Source: Trichobilharzia szidati
Lineage: Eukaryota > Platyhelminthes > Trematoda > Strigeidida > Schistosomatidae
Direction of reading: 5' to 3'
Assembly (NCBI GenBank): GCA_944472155.2
Contig: OX235277.1
Location: 37,520,804 to 37,584,803 of the forward strand
DNA: 64,000 nucleotides
Made by a program: the position numbers and the translations under genes. Below the pieces are notes generated by a model. The model did not search any database. It saw only the letters and a list, made by a program, of their open reading frames with translations, and was not told where the DNA came from. Of the stretch, positions 24,450 to 36,511 are shown in pieces. Each line of letters begins with the position of its first letter. The first letter of the stretch is position 1.

Positions 24450-24662
24450 TATCAACAGAGTATAATTCCATTGTGGGTAAAATTTATTTTGATAAAGTCT
24501 CATAGTGTTGTACAGTAATATTGACTGGGCAATATATTGTGCTCGAAACATCGTCAGTAAATATTACGGTATAACACTGAGACTTTATCAAAATAAATTT
24601 TATCCACAGTGGAATTATACTTTACCGCAGTTCACAAGTTCTATTCTTATATCAACAGAGTA
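24450..24662. mobile_element. Small foldback insertion with 13-bp flanking direct repeats
   Basis: TATCAACAGAGTA occurs at 24450-24462 and again at 24650-24662. Between them are inverted arms of about 66 bp (24460-24526 and 24555-24620, roughly 90% complementary), a 28-nt spacer and an unpaired tail of about 29 nt on the right. The direct repeats mark it as an insertion. Internal sequence has no recognised family. Confidence 0.85.
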
Positions 24663-24689
24663 ATTTAACCACATTCTATGCATGTAATT

Positions 24690-24830
24690 ATTTAGGTCTT
24701 CTAGCCCTAACCCTAATCTTTCCTGAACCTGACCCTAACGTGAAAATACCCCTAAACGAACTATGATCTAACTCGAACTAACCCTAATGTCGCCTTTATT
24801 AGGTTAACCTAACCCTAACTTGTCCTTGGC
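24690..24830 (+). repeat. Degenerate interstitial telomere-like repeats
   Basis: Contains CCCTAACCCTAATC near 24708, GACCCTAACG, CTAACCCTAATG and CCTAACCCTAAC near 24810, i.e. imperfect units of CCCTAA, the complement of the TTAGGG telomere unit, spread over about 140 bp. Confidence 0.7.
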
Positions 24831-24839
24831 TTAGACTAA

Positions 24840-27389
24840 GCTGAAACTTGCCAGATATCCCATTTAATAACATAATTCTTCGATGAACATATTTTATTGA
24901 TGACATTATTCTCCAGGTTTCACTAACTTGCTCAATGAGCGATTCAAGGTCATTGGTGCGATCGCACTCCTTTGGGAGTCAATAGTACTTAAAGTTTGAC
25001 CTGGCCTTTTTCAGCTTAGAATTGGCTTGGTAGAAAATTAAGGCTATCATTCCACATGTATTTATTTAATGTAGCACACAGTAGTGCAGTACTGTTTACT
25101 TGGTGATGTTTAGCGTACAGTTGATTGCCCATTATCATGTCATTTTGCTTTGATTATTACGTAGGCAGTTGGTTCTCGATCTTCTTGAGGTGTTTTCACA
25201 GAGTTTTCAATATGTTGGCAATGTGCTTTCTCGACACCCTTCTGGATCAGACATTGTTACAGCACCTCTTGATTGATAGTATATAATGTCTTTTGTGCTG
25301 CAGAGTTAGTGAGAACTCAGTTACCCAGAGCAGTTGTCATGTACCAGGCTATGAACCACTTATTGTGTGAAAATTAATGATTCTACGTGGATCCCCAGGC
25401 TGAAGTCGGTGGCGTGGGACTGGATACATAGCACCGGTTGAAAGTGAATTGCTGAAGCCAGTGAGCTGCGGTTGAAGTGCTCCCCAGATAATATTGCCAT
25501 GTATGTCAAGTACATTTGTTTAGGGAGGCTAATCGATTGATGTTTCAACTCATATTTAATTGTATCTGAACTGCTACCTGCCATTTCGTAGGTGGAGACA
25601 ACGCTCTGGTTTAGCAGCACATTAGCAATGATAAGTGGAGATTCACTCAAGTAGTGCAGCTTTATCTCTAAGACATAATACGATATGAACTAGGTCGGCT
25701 ATGGATGTCACAGCATCCGGTGGTAAGTGCACTTACGATGTAAAAAAAAGTTATTCCAGGTACTTTACTGGGTTTTATATATGGGTCTGTGAAATGCGAT
25801 GTACATCAGGTACAGGGTTTTCCAGCGTTCTAACCAAGTCTGTTTGCCTGCCACTATGCATTAAGACGTGAACTGTATGTCCAGCAAGCTCAAATAAAAC
25901 ATTGCGAAAGCCATGTAAAATGCTGCAGTGAATGATAGGCAACTTGTTACTGGGAAAAAGTTTGCTGGTTTAGAATACAATGACTATGTAGTCCTTTTAG
26001 ATTAGTAAGTTGGAGAAATACAGTCTGCTAAATACTGAGTTGAAATTTGACCGTGTTTTGTATATGGTTCACTCATTTGATGAAATGCATTACTTCATAG
26101 CCGTAAAATGACCACTGAAAACAAGAGACATAAAAGGCTTACAGACTTTTGATCACAAGTGTGTTGTAACATGGTTCATCTGTAATATACCTGTACAACA
26201 TGTAATACTGGCGTTTAGCCTGAGTAAGGTGGGTTACTCAATGAGTCTAAATTTCCATATGCTACGACAACTTGAACACATGTTACACATTCCGACCCAT
26301 CATCTTCATCGAAAAGCAGTCTTTGCTGAAGTTGGATTGGGTCATCACTTGTCTGGAAGTATAGGTTGCTGTTGTAGGGAAGACTGTTGGATAGCAAGGA
26401 TCAATAGTAGGAGACTAAAATCGTTTTCATTTGTGCGAAAATAATAACTATTGATCATCCTTAATATTCCAGACATCACTACGCTTCATTAAATCCACCC
26501 ATCTCCTTCATATGTTTGACCATTGTAGTCTCGTTAAATTTGTCGTCTTTTTAAAACAATCCTTTCTAAGGATCTCATTTTCAGCTGATTCACTTTTGTG
26601 AAAGCTTCTACGTTAATTTGTCTAAAGTCATCTGTAAATCTTGATAGCTGGATTCTCATAATTACCAATGACCAAATCAGGTTGATTTACTATCCGTTCC
26701 TATCGAGTCTGTGATGTCTTATAAATTAGAATCAGCGTTTCCGAACTCCCTTAAATGGTTCATCGTTACCCACCGGTCTGGCGATATGCACCGTATATTC
26801 ACATTCTTATTCTCTTTTTCGTGGGAATATCCCTTCTGGATATGTGAAACCAGTGAAGAGAAATTATCTGGCGGAGGTTATTAGGTTTTAGTTACATGAG
26901 CATATTTCTACAGGAAGACCAGGGTCACCGTGCTGGATTGTGTACAGAGTACTTTCGTTGTTGATGCCCATGAGAAGCGATATTATAAATAGAATCCAGT
27001 CATGCATTAGTGTGAGAATGCATTTGTGTTTTTTAACGGTGAAAATGTTTTCTCATTGGCTTCATCATCATCACTATCATTAAACTTCCAACCGATATAT
27101 CCCATGATTTCAAAACTCACCTTACTTCTCTTCCTGGACAAAACTGAATAGCATCATGTCACCTGACACATCAAACTGTACGTATAACCTATAACAGTAT
27201 CCTGTACTAGGTAATTAAGTGTTAGTATTAGTATTGTTTTTCACATTAGGAACATCATAATAATCTTTCAATGTAAAATTGACACAATTGTATCGAAAAA
27301 TATTTATTGTATGCTAGCTAACGTTAGTGACTCTGTAGTAAACTGTAGAGCGCGAGGAGGTTAGTGAAAAAAAATTGTCTTCATTTATG
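24840..27389. other. No gene recognised
   Basis: AT-rich sequence. ORFs at 25360-25650 (minus) and 26215-26444 (either strand) have no recognised motif. It is upstream of the zinc-finger gene and may include its promoter, 5' UTR exons or introns. Confidence 0.4.
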
Positions 27390-28010
27390 GCTGTGAGATA
27401 TAGTCATTGAAAGTGGAAGGCTAGCAATCTTTGATCATTCATAGTCTGCGTCCTATCTCACGTATTAAGTGGTATAATATGATGAGTAGTATTGAGGTTA
27501 GGAGTCTAGTGTTAAGTAGGGAAGGAGGTTGTAAAGCTACATCGATTGAGATGGCTAGGACATGTATTACGTATGCTTAGGCATCGCCTTCCTTGATAAG
27601 AAATGTTCGTTCACTTAGGATTAGGTTGGAAAAGAATTAGGTGTGGTCAGACCGAAATCCGGAATCAGTGCACGAAAACTGACAATTAGCTTCAGCCACC
27701 TAGGGAGATGTAGGCTTCCTGATTGGGTTCCTTGGGATTCTAAGAGTCGATAACTGAAGACTATTGGAGATACGGCTCAATGGCACAGATGCATTCACTC
27801 TATATGATGTCCCATGTTGATTAAACCCCAGTGTGTTTCTATGTTACTTTTCTTTATCCCTCACGTTTCTGGTTATTATGGTCCTTTTCAACCCGTTTTT
27901 TCTGTCTGCCTTTTGTCTCCCTTTGTGTACTGCATGGAATGTGACAACTTGAACTGTTGCATTTCTGTGAAACGTTATGTGTTGAGACTGAGTCAGTATT
28001 GATAAGGATG
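27390..28010 (+). pseudogene. RTE-like LINE (family B), C-terminal end and 3' UTR
   Basis: The plus strand carries GAGATGGCTAGGACATGTAT (the RLRWLGHVLRM segment with substitutions), the segment corresponding to GWKKARGGQTKTWHQ, then CRLPGW and RDS-NQWLE equivalents, and the 3' UTR beginning ATGCATTCACTC. Frame breaks throughout. Same family as 35.7-37.4, 37.7-38.6 and 58.3-58.95 kb. Confidence 0.75.
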
Positions 28011-28186
28011 TGGTTTCCTCTTTTGTCAGTTTGTTTTTTTGCAATTTTAAGGTGCTTATTTCAATGACTATTTTTTTCAAACAATTCTTCAATGCGTTTC
28101 TAAGATCCTGGAATTGCTTGGAATTGCTTTACCCTGTAGCACATGCTAAATGGTCATGTTTTAAAAACTGATATCTATGTTGGCCA

Positions 28187-28500
28187 TGGATTGACATCAG
28201 TTAGACAACTGTTGAAAATCAGGGGGTTACTGGACTGCTGTTACCGCGCCCACTGGGATTCGAACCCAGGACCTTCCGGTTACAAGGCAAACTCGTAAAC
28301 CATTCAGCCGCTGGAATCCAACTTAATGTAGCCCATGAATTCTAACTCCTACCAATTCGTGATTTTAGTGCTATTGCCACCAGCCAGTATCATCGGTGAA
28401 TATTTGTTCTCACCGCCTACCCGGTAGACTCCACTGACTTTTCAGTAGAACTTCAAGCGACGTCATCCTGTAGTCAGTCAATAATGAGCATCAGATTGAT
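28187..28500 (-). mobile_element. tRNA-like SINE copy 2, hammerhead segment deleted
   Basis: On the minus strand it keeps the long 5' part, the GTTTGCCTTGTAACCGGAAG segment, box B (GGGTTCGAATCCC) and the 3' TCTAACTGATGTCAATCC tail, but the sequence between box B and the GTCCAGTAAC segment is replaced by GTGGGCGCGGTAACAGCA, so the hammerhead is gone. It ends about 95 bases before the splice acceptor of the zinc-finger exon. Confidence 0.8.
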
Positions 28501-28594
28501 TGTCAAGAATTTGTTTGTAGGTATTTGATTTATATATATGTATTGTATAACTCATCAATTTTTTTGTACTAATATGTTTCTTTTTTTGTATTAG

Positions 28595-31500
28595 TCAACT
28601 TGTCCTTACACGAATTTCGCTTTGTTCCTCCCTCTCTTCCTCCCTCTGCATGTGATTCAGTCATGGTTCAAAATCCACATTTTGCTTCATGGACCCAACT
28701 TTCTGCTCAAACCGCAGCAGCTGGTAATGCAGCGGCTGCTGTAGCTGCCGCAGCAGTACATCCAGGCGCAGCAGCTTCATTTCAATTCCCTAATGCTGCT
28801 ACATCATCACTGCAACAACAGCGGGTGTCTGACTCCTCCTCTTCCTCAACATCGTCATCATCAGCCGCTGCTGCCAACTCCACGCATGGTACTTCTGTTG
28901 TTAGTGTGGACAATTCAGTTACAGTCACAAATGCAAGTAATGCTTTTCCCCTTGGTTTACAACCTTCAGTATCTTTAACTTTACAACATTCTTCTATTCT
29001 TCCGACACAGTCACAACAACAACAGCAACACCAACAGCAACAACAATTGCATCAACAACAGTTACAACTGCAACAACAACAACAACAACAGCACCAGTTG
29101 CAGTTACAACAACAAATCCAATTGCAACAGCAACAATTTAGACAACAGCAACAACAACAGCACTCACTACAGCAGCAACAACAGACTAGGCTTTCAACGC
29201 CACACTCTCAACAACAACAACAACAGCAACAGTTACATCAACATTTACAGCAGCGGCAACTCGCTCTTGCACAGCAACAACAACAGCAACAAGTGAATCT
29301 TCAGACTGGCAACACAACTGCCAATGCAAATCAGCTGCTATCACCCTCATCAGTTGTCCCAAATACTTCTGGTTTTATGCAAAGTCCTCCAGCAATAAAC
29401 CTTCAAACAACACTTCCTAATCAATCTGGCATAGGGACATCATCTGTACTCAATACTAGTAATTTTCCTTCATTCACTACAACTAATGCTCCAGTTAAAC
29501 AAAAGCGGAAATCTAAAGCTATCAAAAAATCACATGTTGATAATGTATCTAACACAATGACTTCGAATACAGGTGTTCTTCCGACATGCAGTAGTAGTGG
29601 TGCTAGTCTGTCGAGTACAGTGTGTTCTACAATGACGCCTTCGTTTAGTTTAATTTCAATGAATGGTAATGTATCCACAGCAGCAGCAACAACAGCAACA
29701 GCGACAACAGCAATAACACAGCCAACAACATCGACAAGTCAAACAAATTCTATATCCTCTAATCCAGTTACTTCAGCCCTCAATGAATCGTGTACTTCAC
29801 CTTTATCCTCAGTCCTATCTCCATTACCAACGCTTCCAGAGGAAATATTGCTAAAAATTGATCCTTCCTTAGGTGATCCGCCGCCTCCACCACATGCAGA
29901 TATCACCATCATAAAACCATATCAATGTGATCAATGCTTTAAACGATATTCTGGTATGAAATCTTTGAAAAATCATAAACTTACACATTCTGATATACGA
30001 CCGCATAAATGTTCTATATGCGGCAAGGCATTTCTTAGAGCGGATAAAATGCGCCTGCATGAAATCTCTCACTTAAATTTAAAACCATTTGAATGTACTA
30101 CATGTAAGCAAAGATTTACGCGGTCAGATAAGCTGAAAATTCATCATCGTACGCATACAGGTGTACGTCCATATGCATGTACATTTTGTCCTAAACGATT
30201 CACCAGGTCAGATAAGCTTAAAATACACGAACGTATACATACAAAAGTGAAACCATATGAATGTTCACATTGTGGTAAGTGTTTTGCCCGATCTGATAAA
30301 CGTAGACTACATGAAAAAACGCATATGTATGGACCTCGACCTCGTGCTACAAATACTGGCGGTGGTGGCGGTGGCGGTGGTGGTAAGAAATCAAAGACTG
30401 CGGCGAATGCTACAGCGAATGCTGAAGCAGCGGCGGCTGCAGCTGCTGCAGCAGTTGTTGCCGCAGCCTCTGCAGCCTCCTTTTTAACAGTGAATTCAAT
30501 CGGAAAGACTCTTGGTCTCCCGCTGACTGTTGCTGCTACACCATCGGTTAGTGGGAATAATCCATCGTCAGCCGGTGTATTCGATTTTACTTCGATTACA
30601 AATGTTTGTACAACAACCGGGCAAAATAGTCTATGCTTTCCATCCTATCATAATGTGAATTCATCTACAGGCAATGAAAAGACCGCTGATAATCAACAAC
30701 TTTCAGCTTCTTTGTCAACAATTGCTTTCCCCCTGCCCACTTGTCAACAATTGCAGATACCATCACAGCATCATTCAACTTTAGCCTCGTTGGCTGGTAT
30801 TGCTCAATATCATCCAGCTTTATTCTCTGCTCATCCACGTCAATTTTCACAGGCTGCAACAGCAGCGAATTCTGTTTCTTTTTATCCAACAAATCATCAA
30901 ACTAATTCGATGAGTGGATTTACTACAACTAATTCAGCAGCAGCAGCAGCTGCAGCATCCTACCCTTCACATGCACAGGTGATGCCATTTTTAGTAAATT
31001 CTACAAATACAGCTGCATCATCACCTGCTATCTCTTTCTCCTTGGGCGCATCGAATACAGTGTCTGAAAATAATAATGCTAGTGCATGTTCTGTGGCTAA
31101 TACTTCTTCTAATGTCTATCAAACTGCTTCAGCTCAGAAGATGGGAAATTCTGTGGTTTCATTTCCAGTTAGTACGTCTAGTGGTGGTGGTGGTGCTGCT
31201 GGTGGTGGTGTAACACAAAGATCAGAAGTATCGTCAGGAGTTGATTCTGTCTCTGCGAATAGTCTATCTACTTCAGTGTCGAATACTAATATTGCTGCTG
31301 TGATGGCTGCTGCAGCCTTAGGTCGACAGTTTCATCAAAATCAACAACAACAACAGCAGCAACAACAATATCCACAAGTTGTTGCCTATCCTGGTTCACA
31401 ACAAATGTCTAATGTTTCTGCCTTCATTCATCAACAACAACAACAACGTCAGCAACAGCAACAACAACCTCAGGACAGCCAACAGTCACAAGAAACTTCA

Positions 31501-32208
31501 CAACAACAGCAGCCACAGTCAGCACAGTTTGTTCATCATCAGACACAACAGTCGAAACAACTTCAATCACAACAGCATCCTTCTCAACAACAACAACAAC
31601 AACAGTCGAGACCTCAGTTCCAGTTTTATCAGCCTCAATTTGCGCATCAATTTCAGCATCAAACTAATCAGCTGCAACAAGATCATCAGCATCAAATGTT
31701 ACAGCATCAACAACAAGTTATACAACTACACCAACAACTTCAACAGCAACACCAACAGCAGCAAGCTCAGCAGCAGCAACAACAAGCTCAACAACAACAG
31801 CAACAACAAGCCCAACAGCAGCAGCAACAACAACAACACCAACAGCTAATGCAACAACATTCTGCTGCTATGCTTCAACAACAAGGTCTTATTTCACCTG
31901 CACACTCTGGTGCATCAGTAGCTGCATTTAGTTTATTCCCTCAAGCTGCTGCTCAATTTATCCCTGGTGTAGTACCGGCACAGTATGCTGCTGCTGCCGC
32001 GGCAGCAGCTCATTCAACGCATCAACAGTATATGCAAGTTCAACAGCAACAACAACAACAGTATTTGGCGGCGGCTGCTGTTGCAGCTGCTGCATCCTCT
32101 GGACCAATTCATTCACTGACACTTGCATCTCAGCATCAGTCGAATAGTACAACAGCAACGCCAACAACATCAACGTCTACTTCTACAAGTAGTTCTGCGG
32201 TTGCTTGA
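28595..32208 (+). CDS. Five-finger C2H2 transcription factor with long Gln/Ala-rich regions, last coding exon
   Basis: A strong acceptor (TTTCTTTTTTTGTATTAG, ending 28594) precedes a 3.6-kb open frame ending in TGA at 32206-32208. The first codons contain no ATG in frame until 28663, so the protein starts either there (1,181 residues) or in an upstream exon joined in phase 1. Five tandem C2H2 fingers lie at 29920-30324, each CX2CX12HX3H: YQCDQC, HKCSIC, FECTTC, YACTFC, YECSHC. Fingers 3-5 have RSDK at the DNA-contact helix (RSDKLKIH twice, then RSDKRRLH), and finger 5 (CGKCFARSDKRRLHEKTH) resembles the last finger of EGR-type proteins, but EGR's CX4C first finger is absent. Glutamine tracts fill 29010-29300 and 31340-31870; alanine runs lie at 28720-28770, 30420-30480 and 31980-32020; nine glycines follow the fingers. 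Likely a nuclear sequence-specific regulator; subfamily uncertain (EGR/KLF-like). Confidence 0.93.
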
Positions 32209-32996
32209 CATCTTGTTGTCACATAGATCAGTCAGTTGTTGCTTTTTTTTAAAAATTTTATTTATCTATTTATTTTGCGGGAGTTTCGAATCTCGCTCCT
32301 GTAGCTACTGTACTCTTCGGCTTTAATAATTAACTGGCTAGTGAGGGTGTCGTTAGCCCTCCCTACCCCCGTCTCTCTCCGTCATACACACATAATACGT
32401 GTGTGGTTTATACACATACCCCGGTACCGGGTAATTAATTGAGTTGTTATCAAACCCAAGCGAAACTTATTTATTTATTTATTTATGTGAAAAGTAAATA
32501 GGTTAAACAGTAGTGTAATATATTTTTATTTTCATTTGATTTCCTTGTAACACCATGAGAAAGACAATATTCAATGGTTGGATAGTGTTCTTTTTTCCCG
32601 TTCTTTCTCTCTTTGCTTTTTTTGAGAAATTTAGTCATTTTTTGAACCAACTTCTTTCTTTTCTTTCTTCCCTCCTGTTTTTCTCACTGCTCACCGGTTT
32701 TTATATATCACCTCTAGTTATTAAACAACACTGCATTTAATATTTCCTGTGTGGGGTGGTGGTAGTGTAGCGCGTTGATCATCAGAGTACTTACTACTGG
32801 ATTTGAGTTGATTTGACTTGTCTAGGGTGTTTGTACCGACCCCCGCTCTCTCCTCGCCTCCCCTCCCCTCCAATAATTTCATTATGTATTATTACTTGTA
32901 TATATGTATAATTATGTCTTGCTTGAACCTCTTTATGCTTTCCTTTTTTTCGCTTACTTATGAGACAATCAGTTTATATGTGTAATATTTTTCAGC

Positions 32997-33002
32997 AATA
33001 AA
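32997..33002 (+). promoter_or_regulatory. Candidate polyadenylation signal
   Basis: AATAAA, 789 bases after the zinc-finger stop codon, followed within 40 bases by TTTGTTATATATATATTT. A second AATAAA at 34640 is an alternative. Confidence 0.45.
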
Positions 33003-34145
33003 AACTTTGTTATATATATATTTATATATATCGTCACCCAATTATTCACTGTTCACAATCGATTATATGCATTTATTATTATGTATGTTTCCCCTGTTCC
33101 TCTTCTTTTTTTGGGGTTGCTGTGGGGGCGGATATTAGGCACTACTATTGTCTGTTATCATATATTAATTATTTTGTTTTACATAATATATCACTGTGCG
33201 TGAGTGTTTATGTGTTGGTGGTGGTGGTGGTTGTTCTAACTCCCTCGTGTCCAGTGTATTCACACACACACACAGGCTGTGTTGTACAAATACAAACAGC
33301 GCTACTTTTGTCTTTGTTTTCACATGTTTTTATATTATACTCCTCTTTCTGTGTCATTTACTTGCTTTTTATAAGTCCATTGTCTTACAACATCCTACAA
33401 TTCTGCTATTCCTTTCCTTTATTCTCGTCATCGTCGTTGTCCCCTCTCCCCTCCCCTCCTCATCTACCATAGGCTTTAAATTCAATACTCAGTTACCCCT
33501 TTGTAGGCGTGTGTACATGGGGCTGTGTAGTCCCAACAATGGAGTGGAAATATTACTCCTGTTATTATTATTATCATCCTCATTATCTTTTATTAGTAAT
33601 ATATAAATATATATCGTTATTTAGACACTATTGGACAATATATAATATATAATGACTTATTCGTTTTATTCCCATAATGTTGTAATTCCTTTATTACAAG
33701 AAATCTATTCATTTATATATACATATCTTATATTTGTGTATGCATACAATGCAACAGTTTAATGCCTACTTTTTATTTATTTATTTATTTTTTGTCTTTT
33801 AATATGTAATTATCCTTTTCTTTGTTTGTTTGTTTATTTCTTTTCACCTATCCACCCACTCTCTGCCTACGCAAATGTATGTTTTTTTTTTATTATAATA
33901 ATGTAAAACCTTTTATTTTCCCCCTTTTTCTCTCTCTGCGAGGTTATTCGTTTTCAACCAATCAATCAATCAGTCCGACAGTTAGTCCATCTATTTTTTT
34001 CTCATCTGAACCAAATACTATAGACCCCTTTGATTATTTTTCTGTTAGTGCAATTAAAGCGTAGGCGCGCTTACGACGACTATCATTAATTCCACTCTCT
34101 GTTTTACACCAATACACAGACAGGCGGGCGGGCGGATAGACAGGC

Positions 34146-34181
34146 AGACAGACAAAAGGTTGTCTGTCTGTCTGTTTGTTG
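34146..34181 (+). repeat. (TGTC)n-type microsatellite with adjacent (AGAC)n
   Basis: AGACAGACAG-type units at about 34135-34155 are followed by TTGTCTGTCTGTCTGTTTG, so the two complementary runs could form a small hairpin. Confidence 0.7.
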
Positions 34182-35197
34182 TCAAAATATATATGTATCA
34201 CTAATTAATTAATTAATCCTGAAGATTAAATTTCGGGTGTGACAAAGAGGGTGGGGGCTGTCTAGCAGGTGGGAGAGAAAAAGAAGGCGCCAAAAGTTGC
34301 TGTTTATTTGTTTTTTTTAGAAAAATTTCCCCTGCCGTCATCATCCATTGCCTTCGTGCCCCCCTCCCCTCAATGTATTTAATTTTGAGCTATACCTGCT
34401 TACCACCACCACCTACCTCTTGAAAATGAATATGGTATTTCCTTTTTCCTTTGACTCTTTGTGTTTCCCTTCACTGTGAGTGAGACTTTTGTGCTGTATA
34501 AAATGAATGCTGATATGATCATTTAATGTATATTTATGTATTTATTTATGCGCAGTTTGCTTCTTCTGCGTGGAGCTCACGGACGGAGCTAGGGGGGGGG
34601 GCGGTGGGCAGTTGAGTAGTTGCTTTCCCCTTTTCTTTAAATAAAAGAGGAACATAAATCTGTATAAAGAAAGTAAGTTTGATAACTTCTCTCTGCATAT
34701 ATGATGGAATTCCTTCTTTCCCTCACTCTCTCCCCCTACCCCATTGTTTTTTACCGCCGAAAAATCTTTTGTTTTGTATCTCTTCCGATTGTGTTGTATG
34801 CAATCTTTCCCTCCGCCTCCGCCTTGGACCCCCCACCAACCTCCCAAATATTTATACATTTTTGTGCTTTATACCTGTGACTGAGGCAATGCATTTTCTC
34901 TTTATTATAAGTACTACCATCATCATGGTTTAATGTTATTACAATTATGATTACTATGAATCACAAGTGACAAATAATATTTATGCTTTGTATTATTTAT
35001 TGTTCTTCCTCCTCCCCCCTTTTTGAGTCTTCTTTTATGTCCTGCATGTACACCCGGATTTAAAAAGCATCGTAAGTCCCTATAAATTTAATGTAGATAT
35101 CGTTTAATTTCTCTTCATTCCTGTTCCCATGGTTACTTTCTCTGTTTGTTTTTAACCTTTTTTTGTATTATTTGCCTATGTGAAGGAACCAAAGTCA

Positions 35198-35230
35198 ATA
35201 ATAATAATAATAATAATAATTATTATTATC
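35198..35230. repeat. (AAT)n followed by (ATT)n
   Basis: About seven AAT units run directly into TTATTATTAT, forming a self-complementary tract. A similar arrangement recurs at 35456-35503. Confidence 0.85.
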
Positions 35231-35294
35231 ATTTTTAATTTTGATGTAAATTTGTTTTTGTCTTCTCTCTTTTATTCTCATCACTATGTATATT

Positions 35295-35345
35295 TGTCTG
35301 TCTGTCTGTATGTCTGTTTGTGCGTGTGTGTATGTATGTATGTTT
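35295..35345 (+). repeat. (TGTC)n/(TGTA)n microsatellite
   Basis: TGTCTGTCTGTCTGTATG followed by GTGTGTGTATGTATGTATG: adjacent tetranucleotide and dinucleotide runs. Confidence 0.85.
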
Positions 35346-35699
35346 GAATGTATGTGCTTGACTGTTCCTAATTGTCCTTTAGAAATGTTTTGGACTATGA
35401 ATGAAGGCTATTCATTTATTGTGTAAAAAGAAAACATAGCCTATGATCTTATTATATAATAATAATAATACTAATACTGAATAATAATAATATTATTATT
35501 ATTGCATTACATGATTTGTGTTTTTGTGTACATATGTGTGTATGTATGTATGTGAGTTTCTGTCATCGTGTTTCCATTCATAGCATTTCGCGGTGCTTGC
35601 CTGAAGGTTTATTCTCATTCTTGATTAATTTTATCATAGAAGTACTCATAGAATTGAATCTGACCTCTGACTTTAACGACTTAAGGATTGATTTGTTAC

Positions 35700-36480
35700 G
35701 TGAGCCCCAACGGGTTGATCGTTGACGAAATCTCAGCACGGATACAGAGGGCTAGTTTCGCATATGCCAGTTTGCACCGTCTCTGGCGTAGACATGATAT
35801 CCGGCTGGCTGTCGACCAAAGGGCGGGTGTACTGCTCAGCAGTCCGCTGTGAGACCTGGCCATTGAGAGTGGAAGACATGAAAAAACTAGCTGTCTTTGA
35901 TCATAGGTACCTGCCATGTGAAGTGGTATAATAGGGTAAGTAGTACTGAGGTTAGGCGTCGAGTGGTAGGTAAGAAGGGGAAATCAATCGACGAGGCTGT
36001 GAAGCTACGTCGACTGAGATGGTTAGGACATGTGTTACGTATGCCTAGCCGTCGCCTTCCTCGACCAGCGGGCAATGTTAGCTGACATAGGGTCAGGCTG
36101 GAAAAGAGCTAGTGGCGGTCAAACCAAAACATGGCATCAGTTAGTGAAATCCACAGCAGTTAGTTTAAGCCAGCCACGTAGGAAGGTGTAGACATCCTAG
36201 TCGGGACGGTAAAATCCAATGGCTGGAGAGAATCGGTGATATGGCTCAAAATCGTTCTCATTGGCTGTCGCAGATGCATCCACTCCTTGTGACTTACAAT
36301 TTCCAATGGAACTATATTGTTCTTCGTTATTGCTATTCCTTTTGTCTCATATCCCTGTCTATTGTCTCTTATGCTTTTCTACTTTCTTCTCTTGCTTTGT
36401 GTGCTACATGGACTGTGGCGACTGGAACTGCTGCACATCGGTGCCAAATTCTATGTCAGCCTCCTGATTGACTTAAAGCG
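35700..36480 (+). pseudogene. RTE-like LINE (family B), RT C-terminus and 3' UTR
   Basis: Plus-strand frames read RRHDIRLAVDQRAGVLLSSP-like sequence, CETWPLRVEDMKKLAVFDHRYL, WYNRVSSTEVRRRVVGKKGKSI, KLRRLRWLGHVLRMPSRRLPRP and MAQNRSHWL. This is the C-terminus of an endonuclease-reverse transcriptase of the RTE type. It marks the right edge of the element-free block around the zinc-finger gene. Frameshifts near 35.93 and 36.08 kb. Confidence 0.82.
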
Positions 36481-36511
36481 AGTGTACGGGGATGATACTG
36501 TGTTCTCTTAG

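Larger units (their letters stand above)
32209..35699 (+). other. Probable 3' UTR and downstream low-complexity DNA of the zinc-finger gene
   Basis: T-rich and CT-rich on the plus strand, with many microsatellites and no recognisable mobile element. Candidate polyadenylation signals are AATAAA at 32997-33002 and 34640-34645. Apparent ORFs are T/C-run artefacts without motifs. Confidence 0.5.

Noticed and set aside
24700..24830. A true telomere end or CRISPR-like array
   Set aside because: The units are short and irregular, with no regular spacers; called degenerate telomere-like sequence only.
28600..28662. Translation start at 28600
   Set aside because: The codon there is TTG, directly after a strong splice acceptor. 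The start is in an upstream exon or at the ATG at 28663.
31379..31849. 156-codon plus-strand ORF rich in Asn and Ser
   Set aside because: It is the shifted reading of the CAA/CAG tracts in the zinc-finger exon; the finger frame is the coding one.
33122..34064. Leu/Ser/Phe-rich ORFs downstream of the zinc-finger gene
   Set aside because: They are produced by T- and CT-rich low-complexity DNA; no motif or start context.
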